Positions 27,962 to 37,635 are shown, numbered from the stretch's first letter. The stretch: DNA of 64,000 nucleotides from Devosia sp. (GCA_016713105.1 JADJPS010000001.1:124001-188000); one strand, 5' to 3'. The notes: generated by a model from the sequence alone, not told the origin. Program-made: numbers and translations.

Positions 27962-29012
27962 TCAGGGTGCCCGGCCTTCGAAGGCCGCCTGCAGCATCTC
28001 GCGCACCCCCTCGCGCGTCACCGGCCGCGGATTGTAGTAGGGATTCTCCATCGCGATGTCGGCCGCCTTGTCGAGGGCGGCCTGGGTCAGCCCCATGGCG
28101 GCGAGCGAGCGCCAGGTGGCGGCCCGCTGCGTCAGCTGGTAGATGCCGGTCGGCCCATCCTCGGCCTCGAGCGCCGACGCGATGCGCGCCATCGCCTCCG
28201 GCGCCGCCTCGCGGTTGTAGGCGGCGGTGTAGGGGATCATCAGCGCGTGGATGTCGGCATGGTTCAGGTTGAAGGTGCCGCCCAGCGTGTGACAGATCTT
28301 GTGGTGGATCGCCATGCCGACCGAGCCGAGGCACACCCCGGCGAGCCAGGCGCCGTACAGCGCTTCGGCGTGTGCAGCCGGGTTGCCAGGGTCGTCCATC
28401 AGCACCGGCAGGGCCTTGCCCAGTGCGCGGATCGAGGCTTCCGCCATCATCGAGACGATGGGGTTGCGGTCCTTGGCGTAGAGTGCCTCGACCGCGTGCG
28501 CGACAGCGTTCATGCCGGACGGCCCGGCGATGAAGCCCGGCATCGTGACCGTCAGTTCGGGATCGTAGATCACCGTCTCGGGCAGCACCTTCGGGCTCGA
28601 CAGCGTGGTCTTCCGTCCGGCCTCGGTCTGGCCGAGGATCGGCGTCATCTCCGAGCCGGCGAAGGTGGTGGGGACCACCAGTTGCGGCAGGTCGGTGCGG
28701 TAGGCGATGGCCTTGGACAGTCCCGTGGTCGAGCCGCCGCCGACCGCAAGGCAGCCATCGGCACGCACCGAACTGACTGCCAGCAGCGCCGATTCCGTTA
28801 CCTCCACCGGTGTGTGCTGCACGGCCCCCGGGTACATGATGCCGGCCCGGCCGCCGATCGCCCTGGCGATCTGGGCAGCCAGCGCCGACTGGTCCGGGGT
28901 GGAGATGACGATGGCGCGCTCGATGCCGAGGCGCTCGAGTTCCTCCCCGATCCGCGCCCGGCTGCCGGCGCCGAAGATGACGCGCGACGGGTTGGCGTTG
29001 TAGACGAATTCC
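27962..29012 (-). CDS. hapF: Maleylacetate reductase
   Basis: The 350-residue iron-alcohol dehydrogenase type enzyme starts MEFVYNANPSRVIFGAGSRA. It contains DGCLAVGGGSTTGLSKAIAY (NAD binding GGGS), PTTFAGSEMTPILGQT, and SVGMAIHHKICHTLGGTFNL with the His cluster of this family. This pattern is specific to maleylacetate reductases, which reduce maleylacetate to 3-oxoadipate with NAD(P)H. It receives maleylacetate from the hydroquinone branch in its own operon and from hydroxyquinol cleavage by the dioxygenase at 15643-16497, and passes 3-oxoadipate to PcaIJ. Confidence 0.9.
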
Positions 29013-29046
29013 ATGATCCGATCCCTCGGTGGTCGGGCCGCTCGGC

Positions 29047-30539
29047 CTAGCGTTCGTAGTGCGGCGGCATCCTCGAGTCGAAATTGACCCATACGGACTT
29101 GGGCTGCGTGTACTCGCGCATCACCTCGAATCCCATCTCGCGGCCGTAGCCGCTCTCGCCCACCCCGCCGAACGGGGAGCCGGGATGGACCACCTTGTAG
29201 CAGTTGATCCACACCATGCCGGCCCGGATGTCGCGGGCGAACTTGTGGGCCCGTGTCAGGTTGTTGGTCCACAGTCCGGACCCCAGCCCGTACTGCACGC
29301 CATTGGCGATGGCGAGGGCCTCCTCGTCATCCTCGAAGGTGGTGACGGTGACGAACGGGCCGAACACCTCCTCCTGACTGACGCGATCCGTCGGCTTGGC
29401 GACGACGATGGTCGGCTCGACGAAATAGCCGTTGGCGAGGTCGTCCCGGTCGGGCCGCTTGCCGCCGGTGATGATCTCGCCGCCCTCGTCCTTGGCCACC
29501 TGCGAGAAGTGCAGGACGCGTTCCTGGTGCTGCCGCGAGGTCAAGGGGCCCATCTCGGTGTTCGGGTCCAGCGGATCGCCGAGCCGGATGGACCTGGCGA
29601 GCCGGGTGAAGCCGTCGATGAACTCGTCCGCAATCGACTTGTGCAGGATCAGGCGCGATCCGGCTATGCAGGCCTGTCCCTGGTTGTGGAAGATGGCAAA
29701 GGCGGAGCCGCCGATGGCGGCTCGGATATTGGCGTCGCCGAACACGATGTTCGGCCCTTTGCCGCCCAGCTCCAGCTGCACCTTCTTGAGGTTGCCCGCC
29801 GACGCCTCGACGATGCGGCGGCCGGTGGCGGTCGAGCCGGTGAAGGCGATCTTGCTGATCTCTGGATGCGCCGCGATGCGGGCCCCTGCCGTGTGGCCAT
29901 AGCCGGGGACGACATTGACGACGCCGGCCGGAAAGCCGACCTCCCGCATCAGTTCGGCCACCCGCAGCGTGCTGAGCGGGGTCAGTTCGCTCGGCTTGAT
30001 GACGATGGCATTGCCGGCGGCCAGTGCCGGCGCCATCTTCCAGCTGGTGAACATCAGCGGGAAGTTCCACGGCACGATCTGGCCGACGACGCCGACCGGC
30101 TCGCGCTGCACGTAGTTGATGAAGCCGGGATAGACCGGCGGCACGAAGCCCTCGAACTTGTCGGCCATGCCGCCGAAGTACCGGAAGCACCGCGAGGTGC
30201 GCGGCACGTCGAGCTTGCGCGCGTCGCGGACCGGATGGCCGGTGTCGCGGGCCTCGAGTTCGATCAGTTCCTCGGCATGGGCGTCGATGGCGTCCGCGAG
30301 CTTGAGCAACAGGTTGCCGCGATCGGCCGCGTCGGCGCGACCCCAAGCCGGCTGCGCGGCCTTGGCCGCCACCACGGCGCGATCGACATCCTCGGCCCGG
30401 GCCTCGGCGATCTCGCACAGCACCTCGCCCGAATACGGATTGAACACCGGTATGGTTCCCCGGCGAGGCCGTCGACGAACTCGCCGCCGATGAAGAGCTT
30501 GGTCTGCACTGCTGTTACCCGCGCGCTGGTGGTAGCCAT
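29047..30539 (-). CDS. hapE: Aldehyde dehydrogenase (4-hydroxymuconic semialdehyde dehydrogenase), one frameshift
   Basis: The N-terminus MATTSARVTAVQTKLFIGGE (start 30539) is separated from the rest by a single-base slip near 30453, where GGGGAACC probably should have one more A (GETIPVFNPYSG). The remainder has VPWNFPLMFTSWKMAPALAA, the catalytic Glu in LELGGKGPNI and the catalytic Cys in NQGQACIAGSRL. Length is about 497 residues. Its place between hydroquinone dioxygenase and maleylacetate reductase identifies the substrate: 4-hydroxymuconic semialdehyde is oxidised to maleylacetate. The indel is most likely a sequence error. Confidence 0.85.
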
Positions 30540-30609
30540 GAAAGCAGCCGGCCCCTTCTCATGGAGCAGGGACCGGCCGCAGGGCGGAAGTGGGAGCGAC
30601 CGCCCGTTC

Positions 30610-31653
30610 CTAGAACTCGACCGCCACTTGCGGGGCGAGCCCCTGCCGGATCAGTTCGGGGACCTTCGGCGAGCCGTTCTCCCAGACCAAGAGCATCGAG
30701 CGCTTGGCCGAGAAGCCCTGGTGACGGATGTCGGCGGGCATGCAGCAGCAATCGCCGGCCTTCATGTTGATCACCGCGCGCGGCCGGCCGGTGAGGCCGT
30801 CCTTGACGTTCCAGGTGATCTCGTCGGTGAGCTGGATGAACCACTCGCAGCGGTCGTTACCGTGTTCGACCGGCAGGATGTACTCCTCCGAGGTCGGGCA
30901 GAACAGGCTGTCCTTGACCACCGAGCACACCGACGGATTCCACGTGACGTCCGAGCGCGACAGGTAGGCGAACAGGTTGAAGGCCGACACCTCGTGCTCG
31001 AAGCCCGGTTCGGCATGCACTTCCGGCTGGTCCTGCGGCACGTCGGCGAACATGCGGTTGACCGGGTAGCCATTGGCATCGGTGCGCACTGGCGTATCAC
31101 CCGGCAGGCCCACCATGCGGCGGGCAGTGACGCGTTCGCGGCTGACCGCGTCGTCATTGTCGCCGTTCTTGATGCCCCACGGGACGCCGGTTTCCATCGG
31201 CGCGGCGAACGGGTCGTAGCCCTCGTTCGTCCAGTCCGAGATCATCTGCTTGAACACGTCCATGAGCTTGTCGGCCTTGAAGCGCTCGACGAAGTCGCGG
31301 CCGGCGTCGGTATAGGCCTCGTTCATGGCCCCGAGGAACATGTCGACCTCACCATAGTAGTTGGTGGTGCCGAACACCTGGTCGAAGTTCACGGTGCCGT
31401 AGAAGAAGCCCCAGGCCACGTCACGCATCAGCGCGCGGAGGAAGGCGTCGGCCGGCATGACATGCACGCCGCTGGGGGTTGTGACGTAGCAGAAATACTC
31501 GTCCCGGTGGAACTTGAACGAACCGGCCTGGAACGACTTGTAGCCGGTGATGTTGTCGGCCGGGTTGACCGCGAAGGTCCCGGTGATGGGCAGGCCGCGT
31601 GGGTTGCTGATCCCCTGGTCGGTGCCGGCGAGAGCGGACTCTTTCATAGCCAT
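30610..31653 (-). CDS. hapD: Hydroquinone 1,2-dioxygenase, large subunit
   Basis: The 347-residue protein (about 39 kDa) matches the large subunit of two-component hydroquinone dioxygenases (HapCD/PnpCD). The cupin-like C-terminal part contains VEHGNDRCEW and PADIRHQGF. His264, Asn266, Glu270 and His311 have the same spacing that I recall for the Fe(II) ligands of PnpD. The enzyme opens hydroquinone to 4-hydroxymuconic semialdehyde. The start at 31653 follows a good AAGGAGAC site and is preferred over an upstream in-frame start. It is 26 bases after the small subunit gene. These enzymes lose activity when their Fe(II) is oxidised, which matters for the neighbouring Rieske and CobS/CobT-like genes. 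Confidence 0.85.
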   Translation of the reverse strand: MAMKESALAGTDQGISNPRGLPITGTFAVNPADNITGYKSFQAGSFKFHRDEYFCYVTTPSGVHVMPADAFLRALMRDVAWGFFYGTVNFDQVFGTTNYYGEVDMFLGAMNEAYTDAGRDFVERFKADKLMDVFKQMISDWTNEGYDPFAAPMETGVPWGIKNGDNDDAVSRERVTARRMVGLPGDTPVRTDANGYPVNRMFADVPQDQPEVHAEPGFEHEVSAFNLFAYLSRSDVTWNPSVCSVVKDSLFCPTSEEYILPVEHGNDRCEWFIQLTDEITWNVKDGLTGRPRAVINMKAGDCCCMPADIRHQGFSAKRSMLLVWENGSPKVPELIRQGLAPQVAVEF

Positions 31654-31679
31654 GGCGCTTGTCTCCTTGGATCGGGTGG

Positions 31680-32180
31680 TTACTGCTGACAGAACTGCGC
31701 CCACTTGTGCTGGGTCACGGCGCCGTCGATGGACTGGATGATGATGGTGCAGGTCTCGGCCGCGCTGAACCGGTAGGCGGCACCGACCGGCAGCATGGCC
31801 ATGTGGCCGCGACCGAGCACGACATAGCCCATGTTGGTCCCGTCGGGCGTGCCGGCAAGCTTCACCGCGCCTTCGCTCTCGGGGTCGACGAGCGCATCGG
31901 GATCGTCGAGCTTGATGAAGTCGACGCGGACCTTGCCGTCCATCGAGACGACGAACTCGTCATGCGCGGCGCTGAACCAGGCCGATTCGCCCTCGGCCTT
32001 GGCCGACTCGATGACGTACTCGAAGTTCTTGGCCACGGCGACACGGTCATAGGGCGCCGACTTGGACGCCACTTCGAACATGTTGGAAAAGACATAGCGC
32101 TTCGGATCGTCGTCGATCGCGGTCACGCCGCCCTTCTTGTAGGACTGAATCGAGCCAAAATCTGTGGTGTACTGACCCAC
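31680..32180 (-). CDS. hapC: Hydroquinone 1,2-dioxygenase, small subunit
   Basis: The 166-residue (about 18 kDa) protein begins with GTG after the strong site AGAGGAGG: VGQYTTDFGSIQSYKKGGVT. Its size and order relative to the large subunit match the alpha subunit of HapCD/PnpCD. The cupin-like middle includes DEFVVSMDGKVRVDFIKLDD and GYVVLGRGHMAMLPVGAAYR. It is the first gene of a seven-gene operon (hapC-hapD-ALDH-maleylacetate reductase-YciI-Rieske-cobS) and is divergent from the CobT-like gene across 175 bases. Confidence 0.82.
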   Translation of the reverse strand: MGQYTTDFGSIQSYKKGGVTAIDDDPKRYVFSNMFEVASKSAPYDRVAVAKNFEYVIESAKAEGESAWFSAAHDEFVVSMDGKVRVDFIKLDDPDALVDPESEGAVKLAGTPDGTNMGYVVLGRGHMAMLPVGAAYRFSAAETCTIIIQSIDGAVTQHKWAQFCQQ

Positions 32181-32355
32181 GGCAAAACCTCCTCTGGATC
32201 TTGGTCGGCATTGGACCTTGGAGGCGAAACAATAGGCGGCAGCAAGGTTTTCGGGCCTGCACAAAGCGGCCAAGCTTCTGCGCATTCCGCGCCGCAAACC
32301 GGCGCACGAAGCGGCGCGGTTCGGGTATGCTGCTACGCGATGACGGGAGAGGCGC

Positions 32356-34219
32356 ATGTCTACACGGAGCGTACGCTCCACCATCCTCAAGCGTGACGAG
32401 AAGGGCGAGATCCGCAACGGCGCCGAGTGGCTGGCGCTGTGGTCCGACCCCGACTCCATGCGTTCGCGCGCCGAACGGAGCGAGAAGCGCTCGAGCGAGC
32501 GTCGCCAGCTCGACCTCGCCGGCCAGCTGTCGGCCGCCGCCCGCCTCGCTCGCCGGGCGCGAGGATATCGACGTGCAGATCGGCGAAGCGGACCCGTCGG
32601 GCGGTCTGCGGGCCGGCCTCGACGAACTCACCGATGCCAACATGCCGGCGCTGCGCGGGCGCATCGACTCTGCGGCGCTGTTCCTGCGCTTTCACGATGC
32701 GGCCTGCCACACCGGACTGCTGCCGGAGCAGCCCGGCGAGGCGCGGCTGTTCAACCTGCTCGAACTGCTGCGCTGCGAGGCGGCCGGCGCCCGGCGGCTT
32801 CCCGGCATCGACGGCAACCTCGTCGCCGCCCACCGGGCGCGGCTGGCGCGGTCGGACCTGCTCGGGGCGCACCTGGCATCCCTCGTCCCCCTCGACGAGG
32901 CCATCCGCATGGTGGTCGGCGACGCCCTTGTGGGCCGGTCCGATCCCTCGATCGGCACCTCCGGCTTCTGGATGTGGGACCGCTGGATGCACCAGCGCCT
33001 TCAGCCTCAGCTGGCGGCGCTGACCGCCGCCGTCGATGACCAGCGCGCCTACGGCGCCGCGGCGCGGGCCTTCATTGCCGCCCTCTACACGGCGTTGCAG
33101 GGCCGCGGAGAGGGGCCGCTCCGCCGCCAGATCAGCAATCGCGCGGGCGGCGGGCCGGAGGATGGCGACTTCGATCACGGGGCGCGCGAAACCGAGGACG
33201 AGAGCTTCGAGCCGGGTCCGGATGCCCTGCTCAGCGATGAGGATGCGGCTTCGATCTGGCCAGGTATCGAAGCGCCGATGGCGGTGCCGCGACTGCCCTA
33301 TCGCGCCTTCACCACGCGGCACGATCAGGTGGCGCGGGCTGAGGATCTCGTGCCCCAGCACCTCATGCGGGCGGCCCAGGAGGCGCTCGACAAGCGGCGC
33401 GGCGCCAGCAAGCGGGCCATGGCGCGGCTGGTCGCCCAGTTGCAGCGCCGGCTGATGGCCAGGCAGACCCGCTCCTGGGCGTTCGACCTCGAGGAGGGGC
33501 TGGTGGACGCCTCGCGCCTCGACCGGGTGGTGGTCAATCCGGGCTTTGCCGACGCCTACAAGCAGGAAGAGGAATCGCAGTTCCGCGACACCTGCGTGAC
33601 GCTGCTCATCGACAATTCCGGCTCGATGCGCGGCAAGACCATCGAACTCGCCTGCGTCGCCGCCGACCTCATCTGCGCGGCGCTGGAGAACTGCACTGTC
33701 GCCACCGAGGTCCTGGGCTTCACCACCCTGGGCTGGAAGGGCGGGCAGTCGGCGCAGGAGTGGATGCGCGCCGGCAGACCCGCCAACCCGGGACGCCTCA
33801 ATGACCTGCTGCACGTCGTCTACAAGAGTGCGGACGAGGCCTACCGGCGCGCCCGTCTGAACCTGTGCGCCATGATGTCGGCCGATCTGCTGAAGGAGAA
33901 CATCGACGGCGAAGCCCTGGCCTGGGCGGCGCGGCGACTCCTCGCGCGCCCCGAACAGCGGCGCATCCTGATGGTGATCTCGGACGGCGCACCGGTCGAC
34001 CAGGCAACTATCGAAGTCAACGAGGACAAGCAGATCCTCGATCGGCACCTGCGCGAGGTGATCGGCGAGATCGAGCGCGGCGGCCAGATCGAGCTGGTCG
34101 CCATCGGGGTGCGGCACGATGTCGACGGCTACTACCGCTCGGCGCGCCGGATCGATGCGATCGAGGACCTGGGCCCCGCTCTGATCGGGGCCCTCGATGC
34201 GCTGCTGATGCGTCAGTGA
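32356..34219 (+). CDS. cobT: CobT-like VWA-domain protein, one frameshift near the N-terminus
   Basis: About 620 residues after correcting one slip near 32555 (AARLA then GREDIDVQIGEADP). The N-terminal half is helical; an acidic linker lies near residue 280 (GPEDGDFDHGARETEDES). The C-terminal von Willebrand A domain has the MIDAS motif DNSGSMRGK (about 418) and CobT hallmarks WKGGQSAQEWMRAGRPANPG, KENIDGEALAWAARRLLARP and MVISDGAPVDQATI. CobT pairs with CobS in cobaltochelatase. Here it is divergent from the hydroquinone operon whose last gene is cobS-like, so the pair brackets the dioxygenase genes. Role in dioxygenase metal insertion or repair is inferred. Confidence 0.82.
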
Positions 34220-34806
34220 ATGCCGATGAGGCCCGGCTCGAGCCGGTAGTAGCCACCCAGCGTCAGTTCCACCGAGACCGGCTCGAAAGTCGGGTTGGCG
34301 AAGTACCAGCCATGGATGCCCGAGAGCGGCGCGGTGAGCGTGCCGTGGCCCTCGCTCGCCTGGCCCTTGATATAATCCATCACCTGGGTCGGGCTGCCGT
34401 CGGTCGGCGTGGTGTGGCCGTGGAACTCGAAGACGATCGGGGCGGTGGCCCGCCACGAGTAGACCAGCGTCTGCCCCTCGGCCAGCGTCACCTTGTACTC
34501 GGTGGCCCCGAGCGTCACGCCGAAGGCGCCGATCGGCACGGTGATCACATCCTGCCGGAACGGCATCGGCTCGACCGCCGCGATCTCGGGCGGCGCGACA
34601 AAGCGCGTCTCCACCACCACCTCCGGCGGGGCCGAGAGCTTGTTGAGACCGGTCAGCGCCCCGAAGCCGGTTGGGTCGAGGCCGTACTCGGTGGGCAGGA
34701 TCACCGTCACCGTCAGTACGGTCCCCAGCACGGCCGCACCAAGGACCTGCAGGGCCAGGCGAGATGCCGGGGGCGGCGCGGGGGTTCCGATGGTCTGGTC
34801 GCTCAC
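34213..34806 (-). CDS. Membrane-anchored periplasmic protein linked to HupE
   Basis: 197 residues: a short cytoplasmic start, one transmembrane segment (LALQVLGAAVLGTVLTVTVI), a proline-rich linker, then a beta-rich domain ending ELTLGGYYRLEPGLIGIH. Conserved-looking His residues occur in FEFHGHTTPTDG and HGWYF. Such single-anchor proteins are often found next to HupE/UreJ genes; I do not know a defined function. The GTG start overlaps the hupE stop, and the gene ends convergently with cobT, overlapping its stop by seven bases. It could present metal ions to the permease. Confidence 0.6.
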   Translation of the reverse strand: MSDQTIGTPAPPPASRLALQVLGAAVLGTVLTVTVILPTEYGLDPTGFGALTGLNKLSAPPEVVVETRFVAPPEIAAVEPMPFRQDVITVPIGAFGVTLGATEYKVTLAEGQTLVYSWRATAPIVFEFHGHTTPTDGSPTQVMDYIKGQASEGHGTLTAPLSGIHGWYFANPTFEPVSVELTLGGYYRLEPGLIGIH

Positions 34807-35522
34807 ATGGTCCTCCCGAGGCCGACGAGTTGCATCTGGATCAACGCAAAGCCCGCCGCCATCACCAGCACGTTCACCGTCGCTGCCTGGCGCGCGAAGC
34901 CGGCTGTCCGGCGCCACAGCTGCAGGGCCGTGACGATGAAGGCGAGGGCGGTCAGCTGTCCCAGTTCGACCCCGATGTTGAAGGCGATCATGTTGGGCAC
35001 CAGCCCGTCGGCCGACAGGTTCAGGTCCTGCAGCTTGGTCGCCAGTCCGAAACCGTGGATCAGGCCGAAGACCAGGACGACCAGGCGCTGGTTCGGCGAG
35101 GCGCCGAACAGCCGCTGGAAGCCGCCCAGGTTGTCGAAGGCCTTGTAGACCACCGAAAAGCCAATGATCGCGTCGATGATGTAGGCATCGAGCCGGAGGC
35201 CGGAAAGGACGCCGAACAGCAGCGTGAGCGAATGACCGATGCTGAACATGGTGACGTAGATCGCCACGTCGCGCATGCGGTAGACGAAGAAGATCACCCC
35301 CAGCAGGAACAGCAGGTGATCGTAGCCGGTGAACATGTGCTTGGCCCCCAGATAGAGGTAAGGCCAGAACTGCACGCCGACGGCGGTCTCGAGAAATGCG
35401 GCATCACCGCCGGCAACTCCATGCGCCAGCGCCGGCCCGCAACCGAGCATGGTCGCGAGCACCGCCGCGCCGGTGAGGAGTCGGCGGCGGAGCGGAGCCC
35501 TGTCCGCTCCCGGCTGCCTCAC
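34803..35522 (-). CDS. HupE/UreJ family permease, second type
   Basis: The 239-residue protein has a signal-like N-terminus (LLTGAAVLATMLGCGPALAH) and about six membrane segments. The signature is LGAKHMFTGYDHLLFLLGVI (HMxTGxDH), with IGHSLTLLFGV and GLIHGFGLATKL adding histidines on later helices. The GTG start overlaps the cytochrome stop (GTGA). It is likely a nickel/cobalt-type or copper-linked metal permease; the metal is not known. It is different in detail from the HupE at 9960 but has the same type of neighbours. Confidence 0.75.
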   Translation of the reverse strand: MRQPGADRAPLRRRLLTGAAVLATMLGCGPALAHGVAGGDAAFLETAVGVQFWPYLYLGAKHMFTGYDHLLFLLGVIFFVYRMRDVAIYVTMFSIGHSLTLLFGVLSGLRLDAYIIDAIIGFSVVYKAFDNLGGFQRLFGASPNQRLVVLVFGLIHGFGLATKLQDLNLSADGLVPNMIAFNIGVELGQLTALAFIVTALQLWRRTAGFARQAATVNVLVMAAGFALIQMQLVGLGRTM

Positions 35523-36073
35523 TTGATGAATTCCTCGACGCGATCGAAGTCGAAATATTCGAACGGCTTGCGATAGGTCTCGTGGCAGCTCTCGCACATC
35601 ACTTCGAGCTCCTCGACCCGGGCCAGCATCTGGTCGGGCGGCGCGTCGGCCGCCTCCTGCGCCTTGATGTAGGCCGCGTAGGAGAGCTGCTTGAACGCCT
35701 CGAAATCCTCCCAGACCCTGGTGTCCGACAGCGAGACATGCCCCGGATCGGCCTTCTCGCCCTCCTCGGTATAGGGGTTGGCTTCCGCCCGGAACAAGTT
35801 GGGGAAGGCATAGAGCATCGCCGAGATCGACTGCAGCCGGCCGCGCAGTTCGAGATCGTCCATCGGCAGCACGCCATCGAGCGTATCGTGGATGATGTCG
35901 TTATTGGCCCCGATGCTGTTCATCAGCAGCCTCCGGCCGAGCGTGGTCTCCTTCTGCGAGGTCAAGGCCAGTTGGTCGGCCGCGGGAGCGTTCTGGGCCT
36001 GTGAGGGCCCGAGCAGCACGGCGCCCGTCAGCACCGCTGCGAGGCCGGCGGCAAGAATCGAGTGAACACGCAT
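35519..36073 (-). CDS. Cytochrome c' type haem protein, second copy
   Basis: 184 residues with a signal peptide (MRVHSILAAGLAAVLTGAVL, cleavage near SQA), an all-helical domain, and one haem motif CESCH near the end (EELEVMCESCHETYRKPFEY). The Arg-Lys after the motif fits class II cytochromes c. The start at 36073 has GGAGGAG seven bases upstream and is preferred to an upstream ATG. It is first in an operon with HupE and the membrane-anchored protein. A direct pair of TCCTGCAC half-sites lies 50-90 bases upstream. Confidence 0.75.
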   Translation of the reverse strand: MRVHSILAAGLAAVLTGAVLLGPSQAQNAPAADQLALTSQKETTLGRRLLMNSIGANNDIIHDTLDGVLPMDDLELRGRLQSISAMLYAFPNLFRAEANPYTEEGEKADPGHVSLSDTRVWEDFEAFKQLSYAAYIKAQEAADAPPDQMLARVEELEVMCESCHETYRKPFEYFDFDRVEEFIK

Positions 36074-36583
36074 GGAAAAATCTCCTCCGTTGCGCCGAGA
36101 TGAGCAACAGGTCCGGAACGCCGTCCTGCACAATCAATCCGGAATCCTGCACCGGATGCACCAGTTTGTTTGGAACGTGCAGAAGCGCGTGGATTGTCCC
36201 TCCCGCCGGCAGCACCGGTGCCGGTCTCTTCCGCCCGGACATTACCAGAGCAAATATCTCGCACCTCAAGTGCCGCATGATCGTTTCATGCAAGTGATGC
36301 GCCAGCTCCGTGCAGGGATATCCTGAGAGGCACTGGGATTATGGAGTCGCAGCGATACAACAGCTGCCCCGGAGCGAACGGGCAGGCCGCGACCGCAATA
36401 TAGCCAAATCGATCGAAATATAAATTTTGGTGATATTGAGTAACAGGCCGGCCGGACCGTTCGAGCTGGAGACCGCGGGTGGGAGACCGCGGGCGGGTGC
36501 TGCCCCAGACAGTACCCAAGGGGGATGGAGACGGCTGACCACCCCCCTGCGTGCACCACCGTCGGCCGAGGAGAGGAAATAGC
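36074..36583. other. Divergent intergenic region with candidate regulatory half-sites
   Basis: About 510 bases without a gene between two divergent operons. It holds TCCTGCAC at 36124 and again at 36145; the second lies in AATCCTGCA, 5 nt, TGCACCAGTT, resembling the dyad at 11172. An AT-rich stretch at 36398-36440 may contain the promoter for the rightward operon. The 13-base sequence GGGAGACCGCGGG occurs twice, almost in tandem, near 36468-36493. GAGGAGAGG before 36584 is the ribosome binding site. Confidence 0.45.
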
Positions 36584-37612
36584 ATGAAGACGAAACGGGT
36601 CTTGCTGGCATGTGCCCTTGGACTACTGGTCGCAGTGAGTGCGCCCGCCATGGCCATTGCGCAAGTTCTGCAGCCGGTCCCCGAGGTGGTCGCACCCCCG
36701 CGGGCGTTCAAGACGGCCGAAGAGCACTACAACTATCTCAAGCGCCACCATCGTGGCGGCACCGTCCACACCCACGAGTCCGTTCCCAAGTGGGAAGGCC
36801 TGTGGGAAGCGAGCTACAACAGCATCGCGCTGCGCGGCGGCGTTTCGCCCTTCTTCGTCGGGCCGATCCCGCCGGGCCTTGCCGCCGGCGGTGAAGTCGC
36901 CGAGGGCGTGCTGACCCCCGAATACGAAGCGGCCTTCAAGCAGCGCCGCGAGCACATGATCCCGTTCAACGAGCAGCCCTATGACCGCCTGACGACCTGC
37001 GAGGCCGTCGGTCCGGCCCGCTGGCTGCTCGAGCCCTACGTCCGCGAGTGGGTCAACACCCCGACCCAGTCGTGGTGGATGAACGACCTCGCCAACGAGA
37101 CGCGTCGCGTCTTCATCAACCAGGACCACAAGAACATCGACGGCGCCAATTCCCCGACCGGCGACAGCGTCGGCTTCTGGGCTGGCGACCAGCTGATCGT
37201 GTGGACCAACGATATGTGGCCCGCCGATTACTTCCGTGGCTACCCGCCCTTCTCCAACGAGATGCAGATGATCGAGGTCTACCAGCTGGTGCAGGAGCCC
37301 AACGGCCTGTCGCGCCTCGAAGCCCAGGTCACTTACTACGACCCGATCAGCCTCGCGAAGCCGCTGAGCGGCGTCTACACCTGGACCCGCGCCACCGTGC
37401 AGGAAGATGCCGGCTACCGCATCCGCCACTGGGATTGCGACAGCAACATCCAGCAGAAGGACGCCAACGACCTGACCACCATCCGCCTGCCGGGCGAGGA
37501 CGGCAAGACCTGGCATCAGCATCGCAACCCCGACCTGCCGGCCGACTTGTCCGGCCAGACCAAGACCCCGGGTGAAGTCGATTTCGACAGCCTGATCGGT
37601 TCCGCCCAGTAA
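36584..37612 (+). CDS. Unknown secreted protein of the DUF6152/DUF6644 cluster
   Basis: 342 residues with a signal peptide (MKTKRVLLACALGLLVAVSA, cleavage near AIA). The mature protein is hydrophilic and rich in Trp, Tyr and His: TVHTHESVPKWEGLWEASYN, GFWAGDQLIVWTNDMWPADY, VEVYQL-like strands and DAGYRIRHWDCDSN. It looks beta-rich, perhaps lipocalin-like or propeller-like. I recognise it only as a protein that travels with DUF6152 and DUF6644 genes; no function is known. It is the first gene of a four-gene rightward cluster. Confidence 0.6.
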   Translation: MKTKRVLLACALGLLVAVSAPAMAIAQVLQPVPEVVAPPRAFKTAEEHYNYLKRHHRGGTVHTHESVPKWEGLWEASYNSIALRGGVSPFFVGPIPPGLAAGGEVAEGVLTPEYEAAFKQRREHMIPFNEQPYDRLTTCEAVGPARWLLEPYVREWVNTPTQSWWMNDLANETRRVFINQDHKNIDGANSPTGDSVGFWAGDQLIVWTNDMWPADYFRGYPPFSNEMQMIEVYQLVQEPNGLSRLEAQVTYYDPISLAKPLSGVYTWTRATVQEDAGYRIRHWDCDSNIQQKDANDLTTIRLPGEDGKTWHQHRNPDLPADLSGQTKTPGEVDFDSLIGSAQ

Positions 37613-37635
37613 TTCGCAAGGAAAGGTATCGCACA

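Noticed and set aside
29029..31689. Long open frame on the plus strand (886 codons) opposite the aldehyde dehydrogenase and dioxygenase genes
   Set aside because: It is antisense to conserved enzymes. Its protein has no family resemblance and the composition (His, Asp, Arg, Gly rich) is that of a GC-driven shadow frame.
26259..34219. Calling the CobS/CobT-like genes simply cobalamin biosynthesis genes
   Set aside because: No cobN or other B12 synthesis gene is in the window. The two genes are separated by, and one is translationally coupled to, a hydroquinone operon. The family names are kept only as homology labels.
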